A stretch of 55,702 bases of DNA from Candidatus Avirikenella pullistercoris (lineage in GTDB: Bacteria; Bacteroidota; Bacteroidia; Bacteroidales; Rikenellaceae). Positions within the stretch are counted from its first letter, which is position 1. Every line of letters begins with the position of its first letter. Made by a program: the position numbers and the translations under genes. Location of the stretch: NCBI GenBank assembly GCA_018710935.1, contig DVIX01000006.1:1-55702 (forward strand), read 5' to 3'. The notes under the pieces are model-generated. The model did no database searches, was not told the DNA's origin, and saw only the letters and a program-made list of their open reading frames with translations. Shown here one piece after another: positions 45,501-53,547 of the stretch.

Positions 45501-45783
45501 CGTATCCATCCCGATAGAGCAGGAATGTGTTTTGCAGAGCATAATAATCGTTCTGGCCGCCTGTGTTCCGCAGATTGGCGACAATGCCGTCCATTTCAGA
45601 AGCGGTCAGTCGTTTGTCCTTGTACTGAGCGGCAAGAAATGTCCGCAGGTCTTCTTCAATAAGCGGGTCGGTATATTTCCGGTGAATGTCATCGCCGAAC
45701 GTATATTGCCAATGCGACTCACGGAGAAGTTCAATAGTCGCCTCCTCAAACTGGCTTTCATAATATTTCCCTTTGCCTGCCAT
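42556..45783 (-). CDS. hsdR: Type I restriction endonuclease subunit R
   Basis: This 1075-residue motor-nuclease subunit starts with a PDDEXK nuclease domain (residues about 1-210; Asp139 in RPDILLFV and Glu153-X-Lys155 in VELKNPT). The superfamily 2 helicase core has Walker A GATGCGKT (298-305), DEAH (404-407) and VGFTGTPID. A helical C-terminal domain binds the methyltransferase. Full length and intact motifs suggest an active enzyme. It is gene six of the defence operon, 12 bases after hsdS, and precedes the SIR2 gene by 21 bases. Confidence 0.95.
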   Translation of the reverse strand: MAGKGKYYESQFEEATIELLRESHWQYTFGDDIHRKYTDPLIEEDLRTFLAAQYKDKRLTASEMDGIVANLRNTGGQNDYYALQNTFLLYRDGYDFTYSDGRGNPFRLQYIDFEHPDHNIFRCVNQFVMEQGRENRRPDILLFVNGIPVCIVELKNPTKQNATIRDAYTQICTRYMRDIPALLKYCALAVISDGAKNKLGTPYTPFEFFYEWKKIDNEDKAGKGLDTLRTLVRGALSPERILEILRDYVYFPDPTKEDDTTEVVCRYPQFFATRKLRDHILSHLRSVGGDGKGGTYFGATGCGKTYTMLFLARQLALRCREQLGSPTILIIVDREDLETQSGKLFCRSKRYLEDEAVKVFETRKELAEEMSMRKTGGVYITTIQKFAESTGLLTERSNVICLSDEAHRSQNNLGSKLSIQTEGDTGKIGAKITYGFAKYLRDALPNATYVGFTGTPIDETIHVFGDVVDQYTMKESEDDGITVPIKYDPRLARVFLNKEQAEKVEEYYRICADEGATPEDIAKSKAAMSSMEVIIGDEDVLRRVAKDIIDDYKRRTETTDRLQKAMITCADRTIAFRLYKIMRELQPDWFEKKKALNELVLTADEKAKLNDIAFVNMVMTRDKDDEKELYNLLGDKEYRKFLDTEFKSEKSNFHISINVDMWITGFDVPCLTMLYNDKPLSKHTLIQTISRVNRRYGTKEFGFIIDYIGIREEMKKAMKKYGGDVGPQEDLEAAHEVLKNELQLLQERLSGLVFDRFFGDNDLARLQFIQEAAEYILANSVERKGEVSFLKLFKEHVKRLRSAYNICNPAGILTDEEIAWSQCFMGICSYVNKMTATEHDTESMNRHVEQMVQEAILASGVERVMNEGVEENIFSDSFTKEVEEIKMPFTKFQILCKLVAKAIRAYSRTNKIQAEHFQKMLEKTIDAYNTRDKLTFTNDVTQNVVNDVYDIVSYKINGLSNKLLDILKELKTDSEKFKVLGITFEEKAFFDVLVEVRDKHGFEYADDRCIELAKKIKALIDDTAIYADWLNNDNLKSKLASQLTFLLYKDGYPPQWDEEVFQKVLEQVENYKKHE

Positions 45784-45795
45784 AATCGCTGCGAT

Positions 45796-46911
45796 TTAAG
45801 AATGTATAACGTGTTGAAGCAATGCCGGGCACACTTCACGCGAAAGCCGGTCAGCTTCTTCGGCTATCTGCTTGGCCTCATTGGCACACTTGTAGATATT
45901 GACAATAGCCTGCTGAACCTCAATAGATGGTAGAGGTATGGCAAAACGTGTCATATCTTCCCAAGTAAATGTCTCTCGAGCACTTCCCCATGAATTAAAA
46001 CGAGCATAACGATCAGTCTCTGTTCTTCGGAATATTAAATGTAAATAATCTGCCAACAGATACTTTTCATCTGTTTCAAATACTTCATTTACCGAAGTGA
46101 CAACAATCGGAAAACCTAAATGATTGATAGCCGCACAAAGACATTTTTCGTTTCCTGTCGTTTGAACAAAACTTATTTGATTTTCTCTTACTATTTTATA
46201 GTTTGAAAGGTTGTTTTTATCGACCTTAGCATTCGTTGCATTAAAGTTTTTTGATACAGAAACACTCCTAACTTCTTTAATTTTATTGTCTGTGTTTCTT
46301 TCATCTATGCGATGAATATATGGCCCGATTTCTTGCATCGGATATTTGTGTTTCAGTTCTTGGATATAGCTTTGGCAGAGTTGCATAAGCGGAGCTGCCT
46401 TAGCTTCGTTTTGCTCTTTAATTTCCCGGAATGCTCGCCATGCGTTCACCACTTTCTGCTGTTCGGCAACAGATGGAAGAGGAATCTCAATATCAAGGAA
46501 ACGAGGCCAGTCCAAATTGGCTCGAACACTGGAATCACTAATAAACCAGCCATAACGGTCGCTTTCGTCTCTATTGAAATACATAAAAAAGTATTCCGGT
46601 AAAACGTCGTTCTCTTTATTTATGAAAAACGTCGTATATGCAGGCGAAATCAAAGCGGGTTGATCTTTGTCGTATAATCCAATTCGAATGCATATATCAC
46701 GACCTGTTTGCATTCCACTAAATACAAACATCCCTTTGGAAACAATTTTGTATTTAGCAATATCAACGCCGTCTAGATTGGCAACCGTTGGCATAAATGT
46801 TTTATCCCTATTTATGCCAATAACAGGATAGTTACTACCTGCCGTATTTCTTTCATCACACTGCTCGATATAATCCCCGAGCCGGACCCATTTTACACCG
46901 CTGCATTCCAT
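45796..46911 (-). CDS. hsdS: Type I restriction specificity subunit
   Basis: This 371-residue protein has two target-recognition domains, each opened by a related segment: LGDYIEQCDERNTAG (about 11-25) and IGPYIHRIDERNTDN (about 201-215). The repeated xGxYIxxxDERNT shows the internal half-subunit duplication of HsdS. Conserved spacer helices follow each half (SVAEQQKVVNAWRAF; SIEVQQAIVNIYK). It determines the bipartite methylation and cleavage site. No second hsdS copy or inverted fragment is present in the window, so I see no sign of shuffling. It starts 1 base after the YhcG-like gene stop. Confidence 0.93.
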   Translation of the reverse strand: MECSGVKWVRLGDYIEQCDERNTAGSNYPVIGINRDKTFMPTVANLDGVDIAKYKIVSKGMFVFSGMQTGRDICIRIGLYDKDQPALISPAYTTFFINKENDVLPEYFFMYFNRDESDRYGWFISDSSVRANLDWPRFLDIEIPLPSVAEQQKVVNAWRAFREIKEQNEAKAAPLMQLCQSYIQELKHKYPMQEIGPYIHRIDERNTDNKIKEVRSVSVSKNFNATNAKVDKNNLSNYKIVRENQISFVQTTGNEKCLCAAINHLGFPIVVTSVNEVFETDEKYLLADYLHLIFRRTETDRYARFNSWGSARETFTWEDMTRFAIPLPSIEVQQAIVNIYKCANEAKQIAEEADRLSREVCPALLQHVIHS

Positions 46912-46912
46912 A

Positions 46913-47959
46913 TCACTCCTCCTCTTTTTCGTGCTGTTCCATAAAGAAGCGTTTCTGCTGTTCGATTTCCCGACGCAGTTCTTCCTCAGTAGGCATGTAT
47001 GTCATATACTTGGCAGCAAAAATCTGGTCGCTGTCATGTAACACTGAATATTTTGCTATGGTGTTGTCCGTATCTGTACAAAGCAACACGCCGATGGTCG
47101 GATTGTCATCATCTCCTTTAACCAAATCATCGTACATACGGATGTACATATCCAATTGTCCGATGTCCTGATGAGTCAGCTTATGGGTTTTTAGTTCAAA
47201 GATGACAAACCGCTTCATCTTGTAGTTATAAAATACAAGGTCGATGTAAAAATCAGCCGTATCGGTCACAATATGCTGTTGCCTTTCCACAAAAGCGAAT
47301 CCACGTCCGAGTTCCATAATGAACTTTTCGAGATTGTCGATTAATGCCTGTTCCAGTTCCGATTCGGAATAGCTGGTGTCCCGACGGAAACCCATAAATT
47401 CGGCCACCATTGGATTCTTTATATATTCCAACGGATCTGTTTGACCGGCATAAGGTACTGGCAGAGTTGAACTCTCTCTTTGAGCCGCAAGCCGTCGTTC
47501 ATAATATTGGGTGGAGATATTCCTGTCAAGATCATCTACGCTCCACATATCTTCAGCCGCTGTCTTAAGATACCATTCCCTTGCTTGCGTATTGCTGACG
47601 GAAAGAAGCCTGCGGACATGTGACCAGGTAAGATTTTGCACACGCGTGTGCAAAATTTCTACATCCTTGAATTCCAAATAGAACTTTCGGTAATATGCCA
47701 AGTTACGCTTACCATAGCCGGTTCCGTATTCAGCAGCAAGTCTGACAGCAAGAGCCGGAATAAGCTTTTGTCCGTATGCCGCCCTGCTTGCCCCCTGCTG
47801 TTCTTCTTCCACGATACGCCGTCCAATGTTCCAATAAGTCATAATGGCTATTTGACCAGTTGCGGCATAAGCTTGTTTCCGTCCTTGTTCTATGATGGTT
47901 CTGATGTCGGAAACGAAATTATCGGTTATTATGTCAGTCTGTTGTTTATTCTTTTCCAT
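46913..47959 (-). CDS. DUF1016/YhcG-type PDDEXK protein in the R-M operon
   Basis: This 348-residue protein has the DUF1016 N-terminal domain (IMTYWNIGRRIVEEE, YGQKLIPALAVRL, YGKRNLAYYRKFY) and a C-terminal PDDEXK nuclease-like fold: IDLVFYN with Asp and VIFELKTHKLTHQD with the E-x-K pair. Proteins of this type often sit between hsdM and hsdS in gut Bacteroides type I loci. Their role is unknown; an auxiliary nuclease or a factor for the restriction complex is plausible. The ATG at 47959 gives a 14-base overlap with hsdM; an ATG at 47980 would overlap by 35 bases. Confidence 0.8.
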   Translation of the reverse strand: MEKNKQQTDIITDNFVSDIRTIIEQGRKQAYAATGQIAIMTYWNIGRRIVEEEQQGASRAAYGQKLIPALAVRLAAEYGTGYGKRNLAYYRKFYLEFKDVEILHTRVQNLTWSHVRRLLSVSNTQAREWYLKTAAEDMWSVDDLDRNISTQYYERRLAAQRESSTLPVPYAGQTDPLEYIKNPMVAEFMGFRRDTSYSESELEQALIDNLEKFIMELGRGFAFVERQQHIVTDTADFYIDLVFYNYKMKRFVIFELKTHKLTHQDIGQLDMYIRMYDDLVKGDDDNPTIGVLLCTDTDNTIAKYSVLHDSDQIFAAKYMTYMPTEEELRREIEQQKRFFMEQHEKEEE

Positions 47960-49535
47960 ATCCCAAAATTTTGAAGGCATTCACGAGTTCGGCTTCATTA
48001 GCATCCCATCTTTTCTTAAGCTCGTCAAACTGATGGCTCATTTCGGTGAGGGCCGATTTATAATCAATTTCCGTATCGCGGTCGATAAACTCGATATATC
48101 TGGAGGGTACAAGCGAATATCCTTTCTGTTGGATTTCGTCACGATGAGCGGCATAGTATAACTCAGGCTCGGCATACTCGGCGAAATTTTCAGTCTGCCA
48201 ATTGAAATAGATTTGGCAAACCCGGCTGATTTCTGTTTCTGTCAGGCGAACATATTTCTTTTCGTATATGTTGCTATTCCATGTGCGCAGGTCAATAAAC
48301 AGAATCTCACCCGTTCGGTTACGTAGTTGTCTGCCATGCCAGGGGCCACCTTTCTTGTTGTTGTTCAGAATCCATAACGTAACAGATATATCGGTTGAAT
48401 AGAACATGTTGCGCGGCAGAACGATGATAGCCTCGATTTTGTCGTTTTCAATCAACTGTTTACGTATTTCGAGCGTGTCGCTGTCGTCCAATGCCCCATT
48501 GGCTAGCAGGAATCCTGCAATTCCGTGATTGACATCCAGTTTGTTCAGGATATGGAGAATCCACGCATAGTTGGCATTGCTGGCCGGCGGAACGCCATAA
48601 CCTTTCCAGCGGGGGTCCGTCTCAAATTCTCCATACTCGGCATATTTCTTCAAATTGAATGGCGGATTTGCCATGATGTAGTCGAATTTGAGGTCTTTAT
48701 GCTGGTCGTCGGAGAAGGTAGATACCGCTTTGTCTCCCAAATGGTAGGATATACCGCGAATAGCCAGATTCATCTTTGCCAGACGATAGGTCGCCGGTTC
48801 GGATTCCTGCCCATACACGTTGACCGCTTTGGTGTTACCGCCATGTGCTTCAATGAACTTGGTTGCCTGCACGAACATACCGCCTGACCCACAGCAAGGG
48901 TCATAGACCGTACCGTCGAACGGCTCAATAAGTGAGGCGATAAGTTCTACGATAGAATGCGGCGTGTAGAACTCACCTTCCTCCTTGTCGGCGTTGATAG
49001 AGAAAGCCTGTAAAAAATATTCATATACACGTCCTATAAGGTCGTGATCGGTGAACTTCTTGGGATCTATCTTGTTAATCTCGTCCACCACGCTTTTCAA
49101 AACCCCCGGTTCAAGGGCCGTTTTCGTGAAAATCTGCTGCGGCAGGGCATTTTTCAGTTTAGGCTCATTGTCGTCCAACGTCTTTATGGCTGTATCGAAA
49201 GCGATGGCCATACCGGTAGGAGCCGTAAGAATAAGCTTGTCCCAGAACGTCTCATCTGTCAGGAAGACCACGCCGTCCTGCATATACTGATTGGGACGGG
49301 ACAGCTGCATTTCAACAAAAGCCTCGTCGTGAATGCCTTGAACCTCCACAATCTCGTGCCTGATTTTATCCTTTTGCTGCTTGAACCGTTCCCCTATGAA
49401 TTTCAAGAACACAAGAGTCAGCAATAAATCGCGCTTGTCGGTCATGGCAGCACGTCCTCTCAAACTGTTGCGACAGTTGAAAAGTATGGTTTCTAAGGTC
49501 TCCTCCTTTGTTATTTTTGTTTGTTTCTTGGCCAT
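47946..49535 (-). CDS. hsdM: Type I restriction-modification methyltransferase subunit M
   Basis: This 529-residue N6-adenine methyltransferase has a helical N-terminal domain (about 1-165) followed by the catalytic domain. DPCCGSGGMF (212-221) is the S-adenosylmethionine-binding motif I and NPPF (290-293) the catalytic motif IV. FYTPHSIVELIASL is the usual linker signature. All key residues are present. It is the first enzymatic gene of the operon, 5 bases after the DUF2971 gene, and its end overlaps the YhcG-like gene. Confidence 0.95.
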   Translation of the reverse strand: MAKKQTKITKEETLETILFNCRNSLRGRAAMTDKRDLLLTLVFLKFIGERFKQQKDKIRHEIVEVQGIHDEAFVEMQLSRPNQYMQDGVVFLTDETFWDKLILTAPTGMAIAFDTAIKTLDDNEPKLKNALPQQIFTKTALEPGVLKSVVDEINKIDPKKFTDHDLIGRVYEYFLQAFSINADKEEGEFYTPHSIVELIASLIEPFDGTVYDPCCGSGGMFVQATKFIEAHGGNTKAVNVYGQESEPATYRLAKMNLAIRGISYHLGDKAVSTFSDDQHKDLKFDYIMANPPFNLKKYAEYGEFETDPRWKGYGVPPASNANYAWILHILNKLDVNHGIAGFLLANGALDDSDTLEIRKQLIENDKIEAIIVLPRNMFYSTDISVTLWILNNNKKGGPWHGRQLRNRTGEILFIDLRTWNSNIYEKKYVRLTETEISRVCQIYFNWQTENFAEYAEPELYYAAHRDEIQQKGYSLVPSRYIEFIDRDTEIDYKSALTEMSHQFDELKKRWDANEAELVNAFKILGYGKE

Positions 49536-49540
49536 CGTAT

Positions 49541-50317
49541 TTACTCTATTAGTTTGGTGTTTAACCTAAAAGCATTTGCATCAATCTCCATTTGGAAAAT
49601 CTTAATGTCGGGATTCAGCTTTCGGGCAACACGGATTATTTTTGATTTTTCTTCGACATCCATATTGATTCCCAGATAAACGGATTCGAAACACTCTCCT
49701 CCAATTTCGGGGAATGCTCTTACTTCTTTCCAATCAATTGGACCTTTATCGTCATTTTGCCCTGGCAATAATGCCATATATGCGGGAGAAGGATTTAAAA
49801 TAAACAATCTGACCTCTTGTTCATGTTCCCATGCCTTTGCTTTTGTAGATATTTGATAATGGAAAAAGTCTTTTGCATCCCTGAAATAATCGGGCTTCTC
49901 TACAATATCTATATATTGTACCTCCACTTCCGAGCAGCCGATCATGACATTGCCATATATACGAGAAAGATACTTTCTAACTTTCTCCATATCCAGACCG
50001 ATGCAAATACCTTTATGCTTGCTGTAATAGCTCCACATCAAAATTGAATCATATATCTTAGAAAGACTACATATCCATGTCTCTTCTCTGGTTCTACGAA
50101 ATGGATCTCTTCTCAATTCTTCAATTATTTCCGGAGTCCATCCTCCACATGCTTCTTTCGGAACATCGGAAAAATCAATTAACGAGGGATGGCAATCAAA
50201 CGGGTCATTTAATTGCGTAGCGTTAGTGAATTGAAGATTGCCATAATGCAGCATCATCAACCCACCGTTAAAATCCAAGTACTTATATAGTTTTGCTTCT
50301 CCCATAAATTTATTCAT
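49541..50317 (-). CDS. DUF2971 protein in the defence operon
   Basis: This 258-residue protein matches DUF2971: LYKYLDFNGG near the start, GNLQFTNATQLNDPFDC, SLSKIYDSILMWSYYSKHKGICIGLD and EHEQEVRLFI. The LxFtnpxxxNDPFD and WsxYaxxhxGixig patterns define the family. No biochemical function is established; members are frequent in defence islands. It overlaps the upstream XRE gene by 4 bases (ATGA) and ends 5 bases before hsdM, so it is translated with the restriction system. ATG at 50305 (MGEAKLYKY) is another possible start. Confidence 0.75.
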   Translation of the reverse strand: MNKFMGEAKLYKYLDFNGGLMMLHYGNLQFTNATQLNDPFDCHPSLIDFSDVPKEACGGWTPEIIEELRRDPFRRTREETWICSLSKIYDSILMWSYYSKHKGICIGLDMEKVRKYLSRIYGNVMIGCSEVEVQYIDIVEKPDYFRDAKDFFHYQISTKAKAWEHEQEVRLFILNPSPAYMALLPGQNDDKGPIDWKEVRAFPEIGGECFESVYLGINMDVEEKSKIIRVARKLNPDIKIFQMEIDANAFRLNTKLIE

Positions 50318-50517
50318 TCAGTTCTCAGCAAGTCATCCACAGACACATCCAGAACTTTTGCTATTTGGATCAGCATCTCAACATTGGGCTGCGTTGTATT
50401 TGTAACCCATTTAGAAATTATGGCAGGATCCTTATCCAATTGTTCCGAGAGCCATTTATTGCTCTTGTTTTTCTCTGCGAGAACGACTTTGATTCGATTC
50501 AGTAATTTGCGCTCCAT
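50314..50517 (-). CDS. XRE-family regulator heading the defence operon
   Basis: This 67-residue protein is a single Cro/CI-type helix-turn-helix: LLNRIKVVLAEKNKSNKWLSEQLDKDPAIISKW with a recognition helix near residues 30-40, followed by PNVEMLIQIAKVLDVSVDDLL. Size and position recall the C (controller) proteins that delay restriction enzyme synthesis in type II systems. Its target and sign of action are inferred. It is the first gene of eight; a -7 box lies 27 bases upstream. Confidence 0.85.
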   Translation of the reverse strand: MERKLLNRIKVVLAEKNKSNKWLSEQLDKDPAIISKWVTNTTQPNVEMLIQIAKVLDVSVDDLLRTE

Positions 50518-50543
50518 ATTATTATATATCCATTACATAATTA

Positions 50544-50551
50544 CAAAGATA
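50544..50551 (-). promoter_or_regulatory. -7 box of the defence operon
   Basis: On the minus strand TATCTTTG (50551-50544) matches TAnnTTTG exactly, 26 bases before the XRE start codon. No TTG stands 19-21 bases upstream, so an activator or autoregulation by the XRE protein is possible. The rest of the 50518-50741 gap holds no gene that I can see. Confidence 0.5.
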
Positions 50552-50730
50552 AGTATATTTAGAGAATATAATTGACCAAGAAGGTTAAATGTTGCAATTC
50601 GCCACAAAAAAGTGAGCAAAACGTCAATTACGACTACGTATACTTCTTTTATCGACATTTCTATGTGTCAACTTCTATTTTTAGTATCATTGACTCTAAT
50701 GACGATACTTGTCGATTACTTTTTATGGGA

Positions 50731-50747
50731 ACTTTATGGTATCAAAT
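50731..50747. repeat. Candidate right attachment site at the L,D-transpeptidase stop codon
   Basis: ACTTTATG followed by GTATCA; TGGTATCA (50737-50744) matches the left copy at 30732-30739. The stop codon of the leftward L,D-transpeptidase gene (50742-50744) lies inside it, as expected for an integrase that uses the 3' end of a gene and keeps it intact. Confidence 0.4.
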
Positions 50748-51470
50748 CACAAATAATAGAACGTATTTGATTTGATAATTAAAAAAATATAGAATATCAT
50801 TCGGTTCAAGTATGGAACTATGCTCAAGATAATCGGGATTATCGGCATAAATATAGATTAATGCACCTCCCTTAATTTTATCTATAATCGGCTTAGCCAA
50901 TGCCTGCGGTACAGCCGGACATCCGAAGCTTCGTCCTAGACGTCCCGACCCCGCTATAACAGAAGGGTTGGAGTAAGCAGCTCCGTGCATTACGATAGCC
51001 CGTTCTTTCGCTTTATCATTGATATCTTTCTCAAGCCCCTCCAACACAAGGGAATAGCCGTTTTTCCCTTCATAAGTACCTTCCGTCATATAAAACCCCA
51101 ACGAACTTTTAAGAGAACCGCTCACATTCGAAAAAGAAGTCGCATACTTTTCTCCGCTGTTTTTTCCATGCGACACATGAGAAACAAACAATAATTTTTT
51201 ATTTCTCATATCCAAAACATAAAGCCGCTTCTCAGAAGACGGTTTCGAAAAATCTATCAACGTAATAATTTCCTTCTTCTTCCCTGTAATCCTGTTATAA
51301 CCGGTCACAGCCTGCTCGAATGCTTTATAATCCACAACCCCTTCCAAACGCATTTCGGAAAAAAGCCGCATGCATGCAGAAACAGGTGTTTTCGCATTAA
51401 AAACCTCTATTTCCTTAACACAACCTATCGGGAACAAAAAAAACAGGATATATAAAAAAATTCTCCGCAT
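50742..51470 (-). CDS. Murein L,D-transpeptidase-like lipoprotein (YkuD_2 type)
   Basis: This 242-residue exported protein has a hydrophobic start MRRIFLYILFFLFPIGC, with a possible though non-canonical lipobox cysteine at 17. The catalytic region reads VMHGAAYSN ... GRLGRSFGCPAVP, the His and Cys motif of the murein L,D-transpeptidase catalytic domain family. It would form or remodel 3-3 peptidoglycan cross-links or link proteins to the wall. An ATG at 51533 exists, but the added 21 residues precede the signal peptide and overlap the upstream gene. Its last codons abut the proposed island end, so the extreme C terminus may depend on the insertion. Confidence 0.82.
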   Translation of the reverse strand: MRRIFLYILFFLFPIGCVKEIEVFNAKTPVSACMRLFSEMRLEGVVDYKAFEQAVTGYNRITGKKKEIITLIDFSKPSSEKRLYVLDMRNKKLLFVSHVSHGKNSGEKYATSFSNVSGSLKSSLGFYMTEGTYEGKNGYSLVLEGLEKDINDKAKERAIVMHGAAYSNPSVIAGSGRLGRSFGCPAVPQALAKPIIDKIKGGALIYIYADNPDYLEHSSILEPNDILYFFNYQIKYVLLFVI

Positions 51471-51519
51471 AGAAAAAATCCTCACCTGCAAAGGTAAAAA
51501 TAATTTCAGATTTTTATTT

Positions 51520-52533
51520 TTAATCAAAGACAAAAACGACTGTGTTCCCTACCGGAGCCCAATCGTATATAAATTTAGCATGTGAAGTCGCATTACGGAC
51601 ACACATATGCGACCTGGGTATCGTCCCCAACGTAGCACTATACTCGATTAACGTCGTATAAGGAGCGTTCACGGGAACTCCATGTATATATCCCCCATTG
51701 GTAAAACGGCTGGCATAAGGAGCGAAACCGCCTTTTTCCGTCGAACCGTCTACCAAGTAAATCATTTTTTCCTTTTTTTCCTGTATCAAAAAGATTCCCA
51801 ACGGAGTTTCCTGCATATAAGGAGGCCTATGCACTCCCGTTGTAGCCGGATTCATACTTCTTATCAACCATTCGTTCCCTATTTTCTCCAACGTAGTAAT
51901 ATTTTGATTCGTCCGGTCTATAAATACGGCCTTATCGAACACTACCGTATCGGGCAATTCATGTACATATCGTTTCGGGGCCATCCATTCTCCTTTGAAA
52001 TAAAGCGTTTCTATGTCGACAAAATCCGATGTGTCCTTTTTTTCCAATAACCGAACAAGCGTCCCGTCCCTTCCGTAACGTTCCGGAGAAACAAAATCTC
52101 CCATTTCGTATAAAGGTACAGATTGGTAACGCTCAATTCCCAGGCTATCTGCAACTCTTCCATATTCGTTTCTATTAAAACGTCTGATAAGAGCCGCCTC
52201 TCCCTGCCTGTTCCGGTAATTCTGCAAAACAGCCCACGAAGCCCTCAAAGACCTTATCGAATCTAAAAAAGCCAACCGTTCCTTAATCTTATCCCATTGA
52301 AAATACCTGACCGTATCCCCATACGGATATACCTCCTCCAGAGTATGCTTATCATAGAGCAACTCCTTCCTTATACGTACCTCTTCTAAAAAAGTCTTCT
52401 TTTTTAAATGACTCTCCAACTTAAGCGTATCCCCCGAAATACCGGATAATGCCTTTTTCGTTCCATTTTCCCTACAAGAAAATACCCCTCCCAAAAGAAA
52501 CACTCCTATAATACCATATATAATTATTCTCAT
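51520..52533 (-). CDS. L,D-transpeptidase (YkuD) lipoprotein
   Basis: This 337-residue protein has a lipoprotein signal (LLGGVFSC, cysteine 20) and a C-terminal YkuD domain. YIHGVPVNAP and SHMCVRN contain the catalytic histidine, serine and cysteine (HG and SHxCxR signatures). The middle 200 residues form a Bacteroidetes-specific extension. It should act on periplasmic peptidoglycan. It lies 49 bases upstream of the other L,D-transpeptidase in the same direction; the two may work together. Confidence 0.87.
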   Translation of the reverse strand: MRIIIYGIIGVFLLGGVFSCRENGTKKALSGISGDTLKLESHLKKKTFLEEVRIRKELLYDKHTLEEVYPYGDTVRYFQWDKIKERLAFLDSIRSLRASWAVLQNYRNRQGEAALIRRFNRNEYGRVADSLGIERYQSVPLYEMGDFVSPERYGRDGTLVRLLEKKDTSDFVDIETLYFKGEWMAPKRYVHELPDTVVFDKAVFIDRTNQNITTLEKIGNEWLIRSMNPATTGVHRPPYMQETPLGIFLIQEKKEKMIYLVDGSTEKGGFAPYASRFTNGGYIHGVPVNAPYTTLIEYSATLGTIPRSHMCVRNATSHAKFIYDWAPVGNTVVFVFD

Positions 52534-52692
52534 TCAATACATATGCTATATTTTTATACACTATCCTCCAATCAAAGAGCATGCATATTCTTTCAAAAAG
52601 CATAAAACCGTCGTTATAATCCGTCTTTCTGATCGTTCTTTATTGAATATATCTAAACAATCTTTTTTTACGACAAAATCGGTTTCCAAAAG

Positions 52693-53547
52693 TTATTTAC
52701 CCTCGACGAAACGGGAATCCGACACCTCGGAAATATTATCATTTCCGTTTCCCAAAATATTTTTCCCAGCAGAAACTTTTTTCACAATCCATATACTCGC
52801 CTCATAAAGGCAATAAACAGGAACAGAAACCAACAACAAAGTAAAAATATCGGATGTAGGAGTAATTATCGCTGCAATAACAAGAATAACGACAACAGCA
52901 TGTTTTCTGTATTTTTTCATAAAACCGGCTGTCAGGAAACCGAATTTCGCAAAAAAATAGGCTATAACAGGTAGTTCGAAAGTAATTCCCATCAATAACG
53001 ACAACATCAGGAAAGTATCCATATAAGAGGCAATCGTAATCGTATTTATTACTTCTGGGCTAATCTGATATGTCGCCAGGAAACGAAAAGAAAGCGGAAA
53101 AATCAAGAAATAGTTAAGCAATACTCCGGCAAAAAAAAGCACAAAAGCATAACTTACCACCCTCCTCGAATATTTTTTTTCATTTGCGTACAATGCCGGA
53201 GAAATAAAACGAAACAACTGATATAAAATATAAGGAGAGGCTACGATAATCCCCGCATAAAGAGCCGTAGTCATATGGATTACAAACTGGGAAGTCAGCT
53301 GTGTACTTATTAAATCTACATGAAAATAAGAAGGGCACAAGGAAGGCATTTCCAAAACCGCAGCCAATGAACAAAAGAAACGATACGTTACAAAATCCGC
53401 ATTATGAGGAGCCAAAACAATATCGAACAACACTCCTTTGTTCACAAAAGCTATAATCGTAAAGAGCACTACAACGATCAGAATCCGGAAAAAGACTTTC
53501 CGCAACTCATCCAAATGATCCCAAAACGTAGCTTCTTCAGAGCTCAT
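52693..53547 (-). CDS. tatC: Sec-independent translocase TatC
   Basis: This 284-residue inner-membrane protein has six hydrophobic helices. FWDHLDELRKVFFRI at residues 8-22 is the signal-peptide-binding N terminus of TatC. FISPALYANEKKY and GITFELPVIAYFFAKFGFLT are family signatures. A short charged C-terminal tail is present. It exports folded twin-arginine substrates together with TatA. Its start overlaps the tatA stop by 4 bases. Confidence 0.95.
   Translation of the reverse strand: MSSEEATFWDHLDELRKVFFRILIVVVLFTIIAFVNKGVLFDIVLAPHNADFVTYRFFCSLAAVLEMPSLCPSYFHVDLISTQLTSQFVIHMTTALYAGIIVASPYILYQLFRFISPALYANEKKYSRRVVSYAFVLFFAGVLLNYFLIFPLSFRFLATYQISPEVINTITIASYMDTFLMLSLLMGITFELPVIAYFFAKFGFLTAGFMKKYRKHAVVVILVIAAIITPTSDIFTLLLVSVPVYCLYEASIWIVKKVSAGKNILGNGNDNISEVSDSRFVEGK

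Larger units (their letters stand above)
30724..50747. mobile_element. Mobilizable genomic island with defence cargo (about 20 kb)
   Basis: Two tandem tyrosine recombinases at the left end, a replication/mobilization module (DUF3987, DUF6371, MobV relaxase) and an eight-gene defence operon at the right end form one coherent unit flanked by ordinary chromosomal genes. Composition is mosaic: 32 of 60 bases are G or C at 33001-33060, but only 15 of 60 at 41821-41880. No type IV secretion genes are present, so transfer would need a helper element. Exact ends are inferred from the candidate att repeats, not proven. Confidence 0.75.

Noticed and set aside
43546-45933. Long rightward open frames of 470 and 318 codons
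   Set aside because: Both are antisense shadows inside hsdR; their translations resemble no protein family, and the hsdR frame has all expected motifs.
45796-46911. Phase-variable hsdS shuffling
   Set aside because: Only one hsdS is present, no inverted hsdS fragments occur in the window, and the integrases lie at the far end of the island.
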